Part shown: positions 11,237-23,227 of the stretch, one piece after another
How the letters are laid out: every line of letters starts with the position of its first letter
How positions within the stretch are numbered: the stretch's first letter is position 1
Assembly (NCBI GenBank): GCA_002245135.1
Contig: NGBS01000304.1
Location: 124,001 to 188,000, forward strand
Source: Proteromonas lacertae
Taxonomy: Eukaryota; Sar; Bigyra; Opalinata; Proteromonadidae
Reading direction: 5' to 3'
Length of the DNA: 64,000 bases
Translations under genes and position numbers: made by a program
The notes under the pieces: model-generated
What the model was told of the DNA's origin: nothing
The model's database searches: none
Seen by the model: only the letters and a program-made list of their open reading frames with translations

Positions 11237-11496
11237 GGTTAAGTTATTTCAGTGAGTTAATTATAATTATATAGTTTATTGTGATTTAAGAAACTATTCA
11301 ATTGATTTATTAGATAAATCAAATTTGAATTTTTGAAATTTAAATTTTCAAATAAAAATGACAGTTAAAAACACACAATTCCCTCCAAACATACCCAACA
11401 GCACATAAGTATAAATAAAGAATAAATAGATGACACTTAGATATACAAAAAGCTAAAGCTGATGATAAGTTCATACAATAATACTCTGATAATCTA

Positions 11497-12748
11497 TTAT
11501 GAAGTTGGATGAATTCTATTACCCTTCTTCCCATGCAATGACGGTAGTTTTGCAATTTCCCAAAAGAATTCAGGTTCAAATAAATCATCATCATCTTCAT
11601 TATCAGGATTACCATTACTCTTAGCCGCTGATAAATGCATAGATTTCATCTTTTGTATTTTCATACTCTTTGCTCTTTGCATACCACCTGGTTGAGTTGA
11701 TATCCTAATTATCCTATTTCTATTGTTATCCTTCCTCAAATTCTTCGGACAAACAGCTCCCTGCTTAAAGAATATTGGCTTAAACGCTGTAGGAGGTTTG
11801 TAACCGTAGCTCATTCGAAATAGAGCAGTTAAGCTTTCAATTGTCATAAATGGTGAAGGCTCAAAGTTATATAAATAAGGATTTGTATTCCTATTAAATA
11901 TACGTTTAATTCTTGATTTACAACCTTCAGGAGGCAATCGTTGGTTATGTTTCATTTGATATTCTTTTATACTATTTATATGTTTATATCGATATGTTAT
12001 TAAATGCACTCTTTCTTTACCTAATGCATAGGACACTACTTTCCTTCTTACATTCAAAATTGTACCAATGATTCGAGGATTTTGTGAAAAATATGAATAT
12101 ACTGTTGGAAGAGGAATAGAACCATCTATAGACTCTATTACTGATTCAATCCATGCATTTAAAGTGTCTAAGTGTTTTTCTCTTGAATCGACTAATTTAT
12201 AAAACTCCATTAACTCTATTGGAGAGATAGATGTGTCTACGTGAATTCCTGCTACGGATAGTAGACTTGGTATTAAATGGCTACCACTAGTTATTGTGAA
12301 TAGTAACACAAACTGTAGAAATATATCGAATGATATTTCATTATCTAAGTAAATTATAAAATAAGCGTTTCTAATACTATAAATTATAAAATATCTCTGC
12401 AAAATTGATGTTTGCTTTAGATGATAGCCTTTACATAAATTATCAAAACTTAAATATGTGTCAGCTTTATTATATCTAAACCAAAGCCTTAAATATTCGG
12501 TAGATATTAGATTTATTTCAAATACATTCACTAAATATAAAATTATTCTTAATTATACAACAAAAATAACTCACAAATTCTTTTGATATACTATTGAGTG
12601 GTAAATTAAGATGTTTATAGATATCGACATATTTAAAACGTATCGAGTTACTTCTTGAGTAAGCAGTCATCTATTTGATAGAAAAACAATTTATTCATAC
12701 CAATGCTTCTGGTAGTTGTTTATTTGTCACCTGATATATTTGTGCCAT
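11497..12748 (-). CDS. Protein of unknown function, 393 residues
   Basis: Three exons (12701-12748, 12571-12670, 11497-12530) with introns of 30 and 40 nt. The second intron must use a GTTATT donor at 12570; the nearby GTGAGT donor would give a stop. The N-terminal two thirds are Leu/Ile/Phe/Tyr-rich and predicted largely helical; the spacing of the helices is faintly like paired EF-hand regions but no calcium loop is intact. The C-terminal ~110 residues are basic with an acidic patch of four Asp. No signal peptide or convincing membrane helix pair. I do not recognise the family. AACGAAACAG lies at 12791-12800, just upstream. Confidence 0.6.
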
Positions 12749-12925
12749 TTATTACTTTTAAAACATGTGTATAGAGAAATATAAAAGTGTAACGAAACAG
12801 ATTTGTTAATTCAAGCTTTTTTAAAACGATTATTTTATCTACTCTGATGTTGATCAATTCTTTTTCAAAAATTATAAATAGAACTAGCCAACACAAACAA
12901 TATCAATACATAAATAAATATTATG

Positions 12926-13673
12926 TTATGCAGAAATTTTGTTCAATATTTGTGAATGAGCAGGACTTGCTGAACTATGCTGTGATGACTGCTCTTCTGG
13001 TATTGCATATGTTGCAGTTCCAGTTTTTATATTCTGATAATAGCTCTTTCCTTTTTCATCATAATACTTAGAGTAGTTTTTATCCCCTATTTCTACTATT
13101 ATCTCCACCATAATAATTCTGATAATCCTTTTTAAAATCTTGTTTGTTATATTTCTCTTGACCATAACCATATTCACCGTAATTCCCCTTCTTATTGTCA
13201 TAATTATACCACTGATTCTGGTCAGCATAATACTGATTCCAATTATCACTGTATTTATACGGACTTACTGAACTAGTGTTGCTAATTCGACTACTTTGAT
13301 ATTCACTCTGATTATCACCATAACAAGTATCATAATCAACTTTTGCTTTAATAAAACTCTCTTTGGGTGGATAACCATAATCATCAACTGTACCAACATT
13401 TTCAAATGTTTTAGGATCATAATAATTGTTGTTTGTATAATCAAAATAATATCCAGATGATGGATCATAGAAGGATGTTTCAGTAGGACGACTTGCAACT
13501 ATTAAATACATAAATACAAAATATATATTTATATATATATACTTTGTTCTAATAATTCAGATGTTCTTCTAGGATGTGTTATTCTTGACACTCTTGAAAC
13601 TCTACTGACATTTGAATAACGATTAGGTGATGTGTTTTTAGGTGGTGGAGGTGGTAAACTATTAATAAATAAA

Positions 13674-13704
<31 letters not shown>

Positions 13705-16182
13705 TAATATATAGATACTTATCAGCACCAGTAATAAGTGCTCTTTCTTTACATCTTTTTTGTTGCAATAACACCATTTCTAAACGAATACGTCTTTCTG
13801 GATCAAATTTCTTTCTTTGCAACGATTCTCTATTAAAGAAATAATTAATATACATATATATATACGCTGCTTTTCTATCATTTTCTTCTTTATCCTTCAT
13901 CAATGCTTTAATATCTTTCATATATCTATCTTGTAATATTCTCTTCAATTCTAATTTATCTTTTCTCTTCTTTTCTTCTTCTTCTAATTTCAATCTTTCT
14001 TCTTCTTCTTTCTTTATTTGGGCTAATTTTTCTTCCTCTTTCTTTTGGGCTTCTCTTAATGCTTTTTCTTTTTCTTCTCTCTTCTTTCTCATTGCTTCAT
14101 CTTTTTCTTTTCGTTTTCTTAATATTTCTGCTTCTTCATATTGTCGTTTTTTATCTAATAAAGCTCTGTAATTATCTTCTTTCTCTTTTAATGCTTGTCT
14201 TCTTCTTCTCTCTTTCTCTAACAATTCTTTCTTCTTTTTATATTCAGATTTCTTTCTTACACAATAAAATTAAAGAAAAAAATGTCAATATAACAATCAA
14301 AAAGATATTTTCTTCTTCTAAAAATTTAATTCTTTCAATTTCTCTCTGATTTCTTTTCAGTACATATACTCTTCTACACACAAACATTTTATAAGTGGCT
14401 TGAATCTTACTAGCTGCACGATGAAATACTCTTTCTTTCCATTGAGATACTCTATCCCAGTGAAATGATAAGAAAGTCCATTTCTTCTCATTATTTTGTT
14501 TTTTAGTTGTAATTAATGGAAATCCTCTGTATATTGGACATGTTTTTGGCCTTTTCATTGTTCTTACTTGTTCAAATTCTTCTTTTTCTTTATCTATTTC
14601 TTCTTTTATTTCTTCATATTCAAATTCTAATTTTGCAGCTTCTGAAGCAGCTTGTAAACGTTCTGAAAGATCATTGGTTGAATTGAAACGTAATTTATCT
14701 GTTCTTTTCATATCTTTCGTTAATTTCTAATACAATAATAATAATAAAGTAAAATACATACTTTTTCTTTATAACTAAGTGATATTCTATGTTTATATTC
14801 TCTTTTAATACATTCCAATAGTTGATTCTGTGCTTCAATATCGTCATCTTTATATAAATGTTTAATCCTCCAATCTTCTCTTTCTACAGTCGATAAAGTG
14901 CCTAAAGTGACATGAATTCTTCTCTCAACTCTTTCAAAATCATTTTTCTCAAAATAACTCAAAGTTCCTATTGATATTAAATGTGTAACATATCTTGGAG
15001 TTAATATATCACCAACTAAACCTCTGAAGGCTTGAGGATAGGAGGAATTAGTGTCGACTATTTCAAAGATAGTAAAACGGTTGAAGCCTTTTGGTTGAAC
15101 AGGTACTATTAATAGGAAATGAGAAAATAAATGAAGAAAATAAGAAGAAAATGAAAAAAATTAACAATAAACATAAAAAAGAATTAGAAAAAGATAAAAA
15201 CAAAATATAATAGTGAGTAGAAAATAATGAAAAAAGTAGAAGAAAATATAAAAACATTATAATATATATACAGATATGACCAGTTATTAATAGAGAATCT
15301 AAACCACCTTGTAATATAAACTGTTTTAAAATATAAGGTTTCTTCACACAATGTTCAGCCAATGAAGATAATGCAATTGTACATGATAACTGTAATGCAT
15401 AATCACTTTCTGGATGATTCCAAACCTCTTCCGAGCTTAACGGAATTATTTCATTTGAGTTGATAATTCCAGCATATATACTTAATACTTCTACAACACC
15501 ATTTAAACATAGTACATCAATTGATTTTTCATCGAAACATAAATTTATCAATATATACACATATCCAGCTTTCATCCTTTCTTCTGTACTTTCATAAAAT
15601 AATTTCACAATTAATTGAAGTAAAGGACTATTGGATATTTCATTTCTTAATCGTTTTTGTGTTGATAGTTGTATTAAGTCACATATGGATGGATAGACTG
15701 AATCTACATTTTTTAACTCACTGACCATTAATTCATAATATCTGTGTGGAATTTCAAATTTTGAATAATCTACATTTGGAGGAGGTGGTGCATTGTATAA
15801 TGATCGTTTTAATGCGTTTTGTCTTACTGTTCTATTGATAAATGTTCTAGAAGCTGGTAATCTTTCTGATTCTTTTCTTTTTAAGATTAATCTTGCAGAT
15901 CTATTTTTTAATACTTTTGCTTCACGAATTTCATCTTCTCTATCTCTTTTAGTTGGAATTTGACATTGCTAAAACAATAAAAGATAATAATTAAACTGGA
16001 TCAACAATGCAACAATAACTGTTTTCAAATTTATAAGTATAAAATCGACTCTTTGGACCAACAGATTCTAAATCAATGAATAATACTATTTTCATACCCA
16101 TGCACATCTGATCAATCAATATTCTCTCCCATCGATATATTTGTCTCATAAATAAAGATCTACATGAACGAACTACTGACAT
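12926..16182 (-). CDS. Armadillo-like / IQ / coiled-coil / WW-like multidomain protein
   Basis: Nine exons (15997-16182, 15272-15968, 14762-15105, 14295-14726, 13866-14251, 13719-13829, 13543-13658, 13109-13498, 12926-13086) read in one frame to 940 residues. From the N-terminus: a ~60-residue unassigned segment; a basic linker; an alpha-helical armadillo-type region at about 130-300; an IQ calmodulin-binding motif (KIQATYKMFVCRRVY) at about 515-530; a Lys/Glu/Arg coiled coil at about 560-690; a run of five prolines near 720; then a Tyr-rich tail with two WW-like segments, the last at about 890-920, where both signature tryptophans are replaced by tyrosine. The combination suggests a cytoskeletal or ciliary scaffold, which is inference. 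No known orthologue recognised. Confidence 0.72.
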
Positions 16183-16395
16183 ACAATCAAAACGAAAATA
16201 AAATGAAACGAATATATTTTTTTATAAGTAATGGAAATTCATAGTAGAATGATAATATTTAACTAAATTACATTCTTCAACTTTAAATTCATCGAAACAA
16301 GTTGATCAACATTTTCCAATTGGATTAATTATTAATTACACAAAAAAAAAAAGAAAAACATAAATTAAAACAATAAATATAAATCTAACACTTTT

Positions 16396-17051
16396 TTATA
16401 CCTTTGATTCTTCTTCACTTTCCTTCTTCTCTCCTAAATTATATTCTTCTAATTTTTTAATCATTGGAACATCACCTCCACTCCATGATGTATTGGTAAC
16501 TTCAATTCTTTCAGACATCTTATCTAACACTGCTTTCAACATTTCTCCAAATTCATTTGTCATTTGTTCCATTCTAATCTTCATTTGTACGATTTCTTGT
16601 TCTCTTTGTGATATTATTTTATTTTTTTCTTCTTTAGTCTTTTTAAGTGTTTCTTTGGCTATTTCTAACTGATTTTGTAATTCTGTTATTGTGTTTTTTA
16701 AACCTGTTATTTGAACTATTAGAGATTCTCTTACTGCTGTGTATTCTGAAGACATATTCACTGCTATTTCTTCACACTTTTTATGAGCTTTTTCGTATTT
16801 TTTATTATATTCTTCTATTTTTTCTCGTAAATATGCATTTCTGGTTTCTGCTTCACCTGCATCGCATCCATGACTTACTATAACAATTAAACGATTTATA
16901 ATACTCATTTGTTGAAATATTACTTTGGTTGTGTTTTCTTGGATCTTAGTTAAGTCTTCTACTGAAGGACCTTCATCCTCCTCTATATATTTATAAAGCA
17001 TATGTCCTATTAATAAGTAATACTCTTTCGTGGTTTGAATTTCTTTGACAT
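16396..17051 (-). CDS. DRC12: DRC12/CCDC153-like subunit of the nexin-dynein regulatory complex
   Basis: Two exons (17024-17051 and 16396-16982, 41-nt intron) code 204 residues starting with a short Lys-rich N-terminus. The rest is one long coiled coil ending in a block with GEMLKAVLDKMSERIEVTN followed by a Trp, which is the hallmark of the small DRC12 family (FAP60 in Chlamydomonas). The complex links dyneins between outer doublets of motile cilia. Short coiled-coil proteins are easy to misassign, so the conserved C-terminal block carries the identification. The gene is divergent from eIF3a, with only 100 bp between the two start codons. Confidence 0.68.
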
Positions 17052-17151
17052 ATCTAGAGAAAAACTAATAACAAAAATAAAACGATTATTTGACTCGAGT
17101 TTAGGCTTGTGAAAGTCATTTTCATCTTTGATTTAATTTCATTTTTTCTCA

Positions 17152-19806
17152 ATGAATTATAACTTTCAAAGACCAGAAAATGCAATAACTAGAGCTAATG
17201 GTATATATCTATTGCATTTTAATATTCTTTTGATAGAACTCTTAAAAGTTGGTGAAGTTCACAATGCAGCAGTTGCTCTTTATTCAATTTTTACTTCTGG
17301 AAGACACAAGAACTGGACTCCAACTCATGAAGTAATAATGAAAAAGTTATTGGGAATTTGTTTTGATTTGAGAGATGACAATATGGTTAAAGAAGCAATA
17401 ACACAATATCGTAATATTTGTCAAAATTCTGTATATATAATATAATATAATTTATTAATAACTAGAACACTCCTTCTTCAATGTTAACTGTAATTAACGA
17501 ATTTATAGAAGAAATCTACAAGAAGATAGAAAAGTTACAAAATCAAGCTTTACCAAGTAATGATATAGATAGTTGGATATTGTTTTTATATGAAACATTA
17601 CGAAATACTTTAGAAAGTCTAAAGAACAATGGTCCAATGTCATCATTATATCATTCATTCTGTCGAGAAGCATTCAATTTCTGTAAAAAGTTCAATCGAC
17701 CAAAAGAATTCCGAAGATTATATGATTTAATCACAGCTCATTTAAAACTGATAATTCAAAGATCAAGTACTCCAAGTGAACAAGCTTATACTGAAAAATA
17801 CCGAGTTTATTGGAATTTTTCAACAGCTGAAGAACATTTAGAAACTCGATTTGAATTATTAGATATTGCATTAGAATTAAAATGTTATGAAGTTTGCTTT
17901 ATGGTAATTCAAGATATCCATAATATAATGGATGAGATGGATCAAAAATTAATAAAAGAAGATAGTCGTTTCAATAAGCAGAATTATACTTTGCAAGTAT
18001 TAAAACCATCAGTAATTTCTCGATATTATGAAAAATTGAGTGAAATCTTTTGGGTATCTAAAAACTACTTATATCATGCATTTTCTCGATTAAAATACTT
18101 TTCTCTTTATAAATCCCTCTACAAGAAGTTTAATGAAAAGAAAGAAGAAGTAAGTTCAATCGTATTACTATCTGCTATTTGTATTCCATTAATAAATCGA
18201 AATGATGGAAATGATTATCAATACAGTAGTCTACTTAACTTGAAAGAAACAATTCCAACTCGTGAAAGTTTATTTAAAGAAATTACTTCAATCAAAATCC
18301 ATAAAGATGCGATCAGTGAATTTAAAAAGTTATACGAATTATTGGAAGTTGAATTACATCCTTTAACGTTAGTGAAACAATCATTGAAAGCCTTAGAAAT
18401 GATTCGAAATAGTGATATCTACAGTCAATATGAAACTCCAATCAAAATTGTAATATTACAAAAGATCTTGAATCAATTATCAACAATCTATACAACAATG
18501 AAAATAGATCATTTCTTCAAATTGGTAAAAGATTTAAATTTAAGTGAATTTACAATTGAAAGAATCATAATCGCTAGTATAAAAAGTGACCATATTCATG
18601 TTCGAATTGATCATAAAAATGGTTGTTTATTATTCAACAACAGTGATAGTTTAGAATCAAATGATATGAAAACTCAATTACAAGTATTATGTAATAGATT
18701 AGAAAGTGTAGTAAATCACTTATATAATAATAATAATAATAATAATAATATTCGAAATAATAATAATAATAATATCGATATAAGTGAAATTCGAAAGAAT
18801 TTAGATAAAGAATATAAAGAAGCGATAGAGAGAAAGAATTTAATCGAAAAGCGAAAACAAGAAGCTGAAAATAATGAGATGGAGAGAAGAAAGAAATTAG
18901 AAGAGAAATTGAAGAAAGAAGAAGAAGAAAGATTAGAAAAAGAACGAATTCGAATGATAGAAGAACAGAGAAAACGAGAGATCGAAAAGAAAGAGAAAAT
19001 GGAGAAAGAAGCGAAGTTGAAACAAGCTCAGACAGCTGCTAAAAGACTTGGTAAAGTTGGTCCATACAGTGCAAATGATTTAGATGATGAAAAATATCGA
19101 AAATTGATCGAAGAAAGTGAAGAGAAAGATCGAAAATTGATGATTGAAATTGTATTTTATATTATTATGTTTTATTTATTTTGAATAGCAAAAACGAATG
19201 AAAGATAATGCAAAAAGATTAGATTATATAACTCGAGCAATTCGTGAAACTGAAGCTCCATTAATATCTGAACAAATCAAGAAAGATAAAGAAGAAGCCT
19301 ATAAATACATTGAAGAAGAATATAATATATATAAAGAAAAAGCTGAGAATTATATAAAGAATGTGTCAATCTGGAAAGAGATTTTACCGATAGTAGAACC
19401 TGAAATCGAAAATTATGAAGATAAAATAATCTCATTAAGATGTTCAGAGATAAAAGAAGAATTAGAGAGTCGTCAAAATGAATATTTGAAAGCTAAAGCT
19501 GAAGAAGAAGAAAAACGAAGAGTAGAAGAAGAAGAGAGACGAAAAGAACAATTAAGAATTGAACAAGAGAATAAAGCAAAGAATACCTATGTTATACCTG
19601 GCAAACGAGGAATGAGTGTAGATAATAGTAATACTGGTTTTAGTGATAGAAGATATGATAGAAATAATGCTTCTAATATGATGAGAAACTCTGGATCTTC
19701 CAGATCTTCAGGTTTAGTTGGTGAATCTTCTTCTTCTTCAAGTGGTTTAGGTGGTAGTAGTGGTAGTGGAGGTAAATATGTTCCTCCAAATCTAAGAAGA
19801 AAATAA
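17152..19806 (+). CDS. EIF3A: Translation initiation factor eIF3 subunit a
   Basis: Largest scaffold subunit of eIF3, binding the 40S ribosome. Exons 17152-17430, 17466-19151 and 19189-19806, with introns of 35 and 37 nt, give 860 residues. The N-terminus matches eIF3a (ENAITRANG, then HEVIMKKLLGICFDLR and QYRNICQ), followed by the PCI/helical region; the C-terminal third is the charged Glu/Arg/Lys helix typical of the family, ending in a Gly/Ser-rich tail. An (AAT)n run near 18724-18775 inserts an Asn tract between the PCI region and the charged helix. Length is between yeast Tif32 (about 960) and shorter protist forms. Confidence 0.88.
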
Positions 19807-19892
19807 ATATGTTAATTATTATTATATTGTTTGAAAGTATTGTATATTGTTTAACAAACACAAATATTACATTTTTCATAAAAATAATGCAA

Positions 19893-20798
19893 TTAAAATT
19901 GATCAATTTCTAAACTTTTATTTGGATGTTTATCTTTCATTCTTTTTTTAAAATCATCATAATTTGATATTTTGTTTTCTACCATCCATAATGACTTTAA
20001 TTCTTTACATTTATGAAGATTGTTTATCAATATTTCTCCTCTTTTATCTCCAATTTCATTATCATGCAAATCAAATATTTGTAACTTTTGTATTCCACTA
20101 ATATTTTCACACAAATATTCAACTCCTCTATCACCTATATTATTATTTATTCATTATTATCACCATTACATATATACTATTCAAGCATAATCTTTCTAAA
20201 TTTGGAATGTCCTTAGAATGTGAACTTAAATACTTCATATCTTCATCTACCAATTCACAACCTATTTAATAATTATGATGAAATTAATACCTACAAATAG
20301 AATATTTCTTATTTTTGGAATGAAATGAAGGTTTTCTGAAAAGAATTATTATCAAACTTATTAAAATTTAACCATATTAGCTCCAAATTTGGAAAGAATT
20401 TAAAACATTCTGAGAATATATTTAATCCACTTGAAGTTAAATCATTATCTATAAATATTATTATTCAATAATTATACACTCAATATTTATTTTTGTGATA
20501 TTATTAATTCTTGTAAGTTTTGAATATAAATATTTCATTCCTTCATCTTTCATATTAACTAATTATTATATATTTTAATATTATATTATACATACAACAA
20601 GACAAATTCAATTCATTTCCATTTCCTTTTTTACATTTATCAATTTCATCATCAATTTCATTTTCTAGTTTAAAATATATTTATATTATTTATACTCAAT
20701 CTATCATCAATCTTTATTACATCTTCTTCAAATGGAATTACTGGAAGTTCTGCTTCATTTAATTCTATTTTATTACATAACCCAGAAAATGAATTCAT
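19893..20798 (-). CDS. Leucine-rich repeat protein (ribonuclease-inhibitor-like), about seven small exons
   Basis: From an ATG at 20796-20798 the coding strand alternates short exons and 22-45-nt introns. The spliced frame gives repeats of the RI type: LNLSF..DEGMKYLYS, LELIWLNFN, GCELVDEDMKYLSSH, LERLCLNS..GDRGVEYL and LQIFDLHDNEIGDK, ending LEIDQF and TAA at 19893-19895. One junction (after LNLS) needs a GTTGTA donor and is the least certain. About 230-250 residues, no signal peptide or membrane segment. Likely a protein-interaction module; no partner can be read from the sequence. Convergent with eIF3a, 86 bp apart. Confidence 0.62.
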
Positions 20799-21161
20799 TT
20801 ATTTTAATCACCAATTACCTCTACAACAGTAATAAACTACAATTAAAAATATCAAACTTTTTAAACTTTTCTCTTAATTTCAATCAACTGAATTATAAAA
20901 AGAATAGCAAATAACATCTCTGTTAAATGTTTTATATTACAAACACTTATAAAATAGTTTTAAATTAAACAAGATGATAATTGATTTCATAATTATTGAA
21001 CATGTAATATAATATATCTAAGTAAAATAATTCACTATGTCTTAATCCATATGTAGAATGGAGATATTGTTGATTATTCTCATGAATTCTGAGATTGAAA
21101 ATATCGAAACGAATATTTTTTATTAATATTTTGGACATCATTTAAGGGAATAATCAAACAA
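20799..21161. promoter_or_regulatory. Divergent intergenic region upstream of the LRR and SDR genes
   Basis: 363 bp without a gene. The exact element CGAAACGAAT lies at 21105-21114, 48 nt before the SDR start codon, the same sequence (in reverse) seen before the TFIIH p62 and giant coiled-coil genes. Confidence 0.4.
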
Positions 21162-22036
21162 ATGTTAAAACAACCATTGAAATATTATAAAAAAGTAACA
21201 TTAATAACAGGTGGTTCTAAAGGAATAGGAGCTGGATGTGGTATAACATTTTTATATATTCTTAGTGAAAGAATTTATAAAAGCAGGATCAAATGTTATA
21301 TTTTGTGCACGAGAGCAGGAAATAGGAGAATTATTAGTACCGACTTATGTAATTATGAGAATAGGTAGAAAAAGTAAACAAAATAGGTCCAGGTAATGCA
21401 AAATTTATAAAATGTGATGTATCAAATAAAAAAGACCTTCAAAAGCTAGTAAACTTCACGGTAGATGAGTATGGAAGAATAGATTGTTTAATTAATAATG
21501 CAGGATGGCATCCACCACCTACATCATTTTTAGATACAAAAGTAGAAGATTTTGAAAGTCTACTCAATCTGAATTTAGTTTCATATTTTTATTTAACAAA
21601 GTATAATATCTATTTTTTTAATGAATTTAGAATATGTATTCCACATATGATAAAAACTAAAGGAAATATAATAAATATGTCAAGTCTAGTAGGCCATATA
21701 GGCCAATCAAATGCAGTCGCATATTGTGCAACAAAAGGAGCAATCCATTCAATGACAAAAGCAATAGCAATTGATATAGCAAAATATGAAATCAGATGTA
21801 ATTCAATTTCACCAGGCAATATAAGAACTCCATTATTCGATGATTGGTTGAATGGAACTGATGATGCTTCAAAGACATTAACGGAACAGAATAACGTGCA
21901 ACATTTACATCGTTTAGGAACAATTGAAGAATGTGGAAAATTAGCTTTGTATATTGCAAGTGATGCTACATTTACTACTGGAGCTGATTTTATAATAAGT
22001 GGTGGAGCTGAATTGGGGTATGGATCGAAGTTTTAA
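21162..22036 (+). CDS. Short-chain dehydrogenase/reductase close to HSD17B14 (DHRS10)
   Basis: Exons 21162-21240, 21266-21336, 21365-21600 and 21631-22036, introns 25, 28 and 30 nt, 263 residues. Shows the cofactor-binding TGGSKGIG, the NNAG motif, the catalytic Ser (MSSLVGHIGQ), and the Tyr-Lys pair YCATK. Distinctive blocks shared with human HSD17B14 are NNAGWHPPP, NCI/NSISPGNIRTPL and the C-terminal GGAELGYGSK. That enzyme oxidises 17-beta-hydroxysteroids and some sugars with NAD; the substrate here is unknown. An Asp/Glu after the second beta strand would favour NAD, but that region is not clear enough to call. Confidence 0.82.
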
Positions 22037-22189
22037 TTGTTATATGTTTAAATAATAAAGATTAATTCATTTGGTATATTAAACCAAAAAACAATTGACA
22101 AAACAACATAATTTTTATTAATTATTACATAAAAAAAAAAAACTTTTTCTAAAAAAATTGTGTGTATGTTACGTTTGAAAGAATTTGAT

Positions 22190-23138
22190 TTATTCTTCTG
22201 TTTCTTCAACATTCTCTTCATCTCTCTCCTCATCACCATTATCACTACTATCTCTCTTTCGTTTCAAACCTTTCATCTTTCTTGTCTGTAAATGATCGAA
22301 ATTTTGTCTATCCATATGAATAGTACCAATCTTATCCCCAAACACTGAATGTGATATATTCTTCACTTTCTTAACCATATTCTGTTTAGGTATACGACAT
22401 GCCTGCTTTCTAACATCCTCATCTGCAAATAGTGTTCTTCTTATAACCATATCAAAATTTGGACCTTGAGGAATTAAGTCTATTTTTGGATACTTTGTTC
22501 CTGTTGGAGTGGTAGTACAACAATATGTTCTAAAGTAGATTTTGTCGTCTAATACACTACAGGAGATGATTAGATCTACTCCTTCTTGGTCTATTTCTTT
22601 TTCATCTTTTATATGGAAAAAATCAATTATTAAATTCTTTATATTTTTGTATTTATCATCATTTTCAAATTCAGCTCCTTGAAAAATGAAACTTGGCTTG
22701 TGTCCAAATGGTGCTTTTAAACCTTTAATCTCAGTCATTGATACAAAATTCTCTATTCCGAATTCTACAAGGTCTAATATGTGTGAATCAAATAATCTTC
22801 CCATAACAATATTGTCTGGTCGCTTTTTTGAATTTGTTGCAAATAAAAACAGACTACAGTCATTCTTTTCTGATAAAAATTCAAAAGGTGATGGATCTTC
22901 AAAAGGTAAGTATTCATTGTTCTTTTGAAGTCTAACAACATATGGGTCTTTTAGACGTGCCTATTAGAAATAACAATAAGCAATTTTTATAACATACAAG
23001 TTCTTTTAACACATCTTTTGTAACTTGTGAAGGTTTTGTACCTTTTATTATCAAAGCTTTCTTTGGATTCTCATTGATTTTTGGTTCTCTATCTTTTAAT
23101 ATCCTCTCAATACGCGCTCTCTTGCTTTTCTTTGGCAT
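22190..23138 (-). CDS. RPF2: Ribosome production factor 2 (Brix domain), with an apparent frameshift
   Basis: RPF2 brings the 5S RNP into the pre-60S ribosome in the nucleolus. Exon 1 (22998-23138) has the family N-terminus ARIERILKDREPKINEN; a 36-nt intron (22962-22997) follows; exon 2 holds the Brix domain (DCSLFLFATNSKKRPDN, MGRLFDSHILDLVEFG, NISHSVFGDKIG, LQTRKMKGLKR) and an acidic tail. About 40 nt into exon 2 the frame of the well-matching ARLKDPYVV segment runs into a TGA, while the rest of the domain lies in the next frame; a one-base discrepancy in an A-rich run near 22918-22928 explains it. I take this as a sequence error, about 304 residues when corrected. Confidence 0.82.
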
Positions 23139-23227
23139 TTAAATGCAATTTGATAAAATACTTCTAACTATTGTTCGATGTCGATATTTGTTTGAGGTTT
23201 GAGAAATCTTTCTTTTTAGATTTAAAT
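23139..23227. promoter_or_regulatory. Compact divergent promoter, RPF2 / VPS16
   Basis: Only 89 bp separate the start codons of two genes transcribed in opposite directions, so all 5' UTR and core promoter signals of both lie here. No clear TATA box or GAAACGAAT element is visible. Confidence 0.4.

Noticed and set aside
15063-15271. Hydrophobic C-terminus after the armadillo region that could be a membrane anchor
   Set aside because: It is read-through of a 166-nt intron (15106-15271); splicing continues the protein in frame.
18724-18775. (AAT)n run as a mobile-element scar
   Set aside because: Simple trinucleotide repeats coding Asn occur in several genes here and lack flanking duplications.
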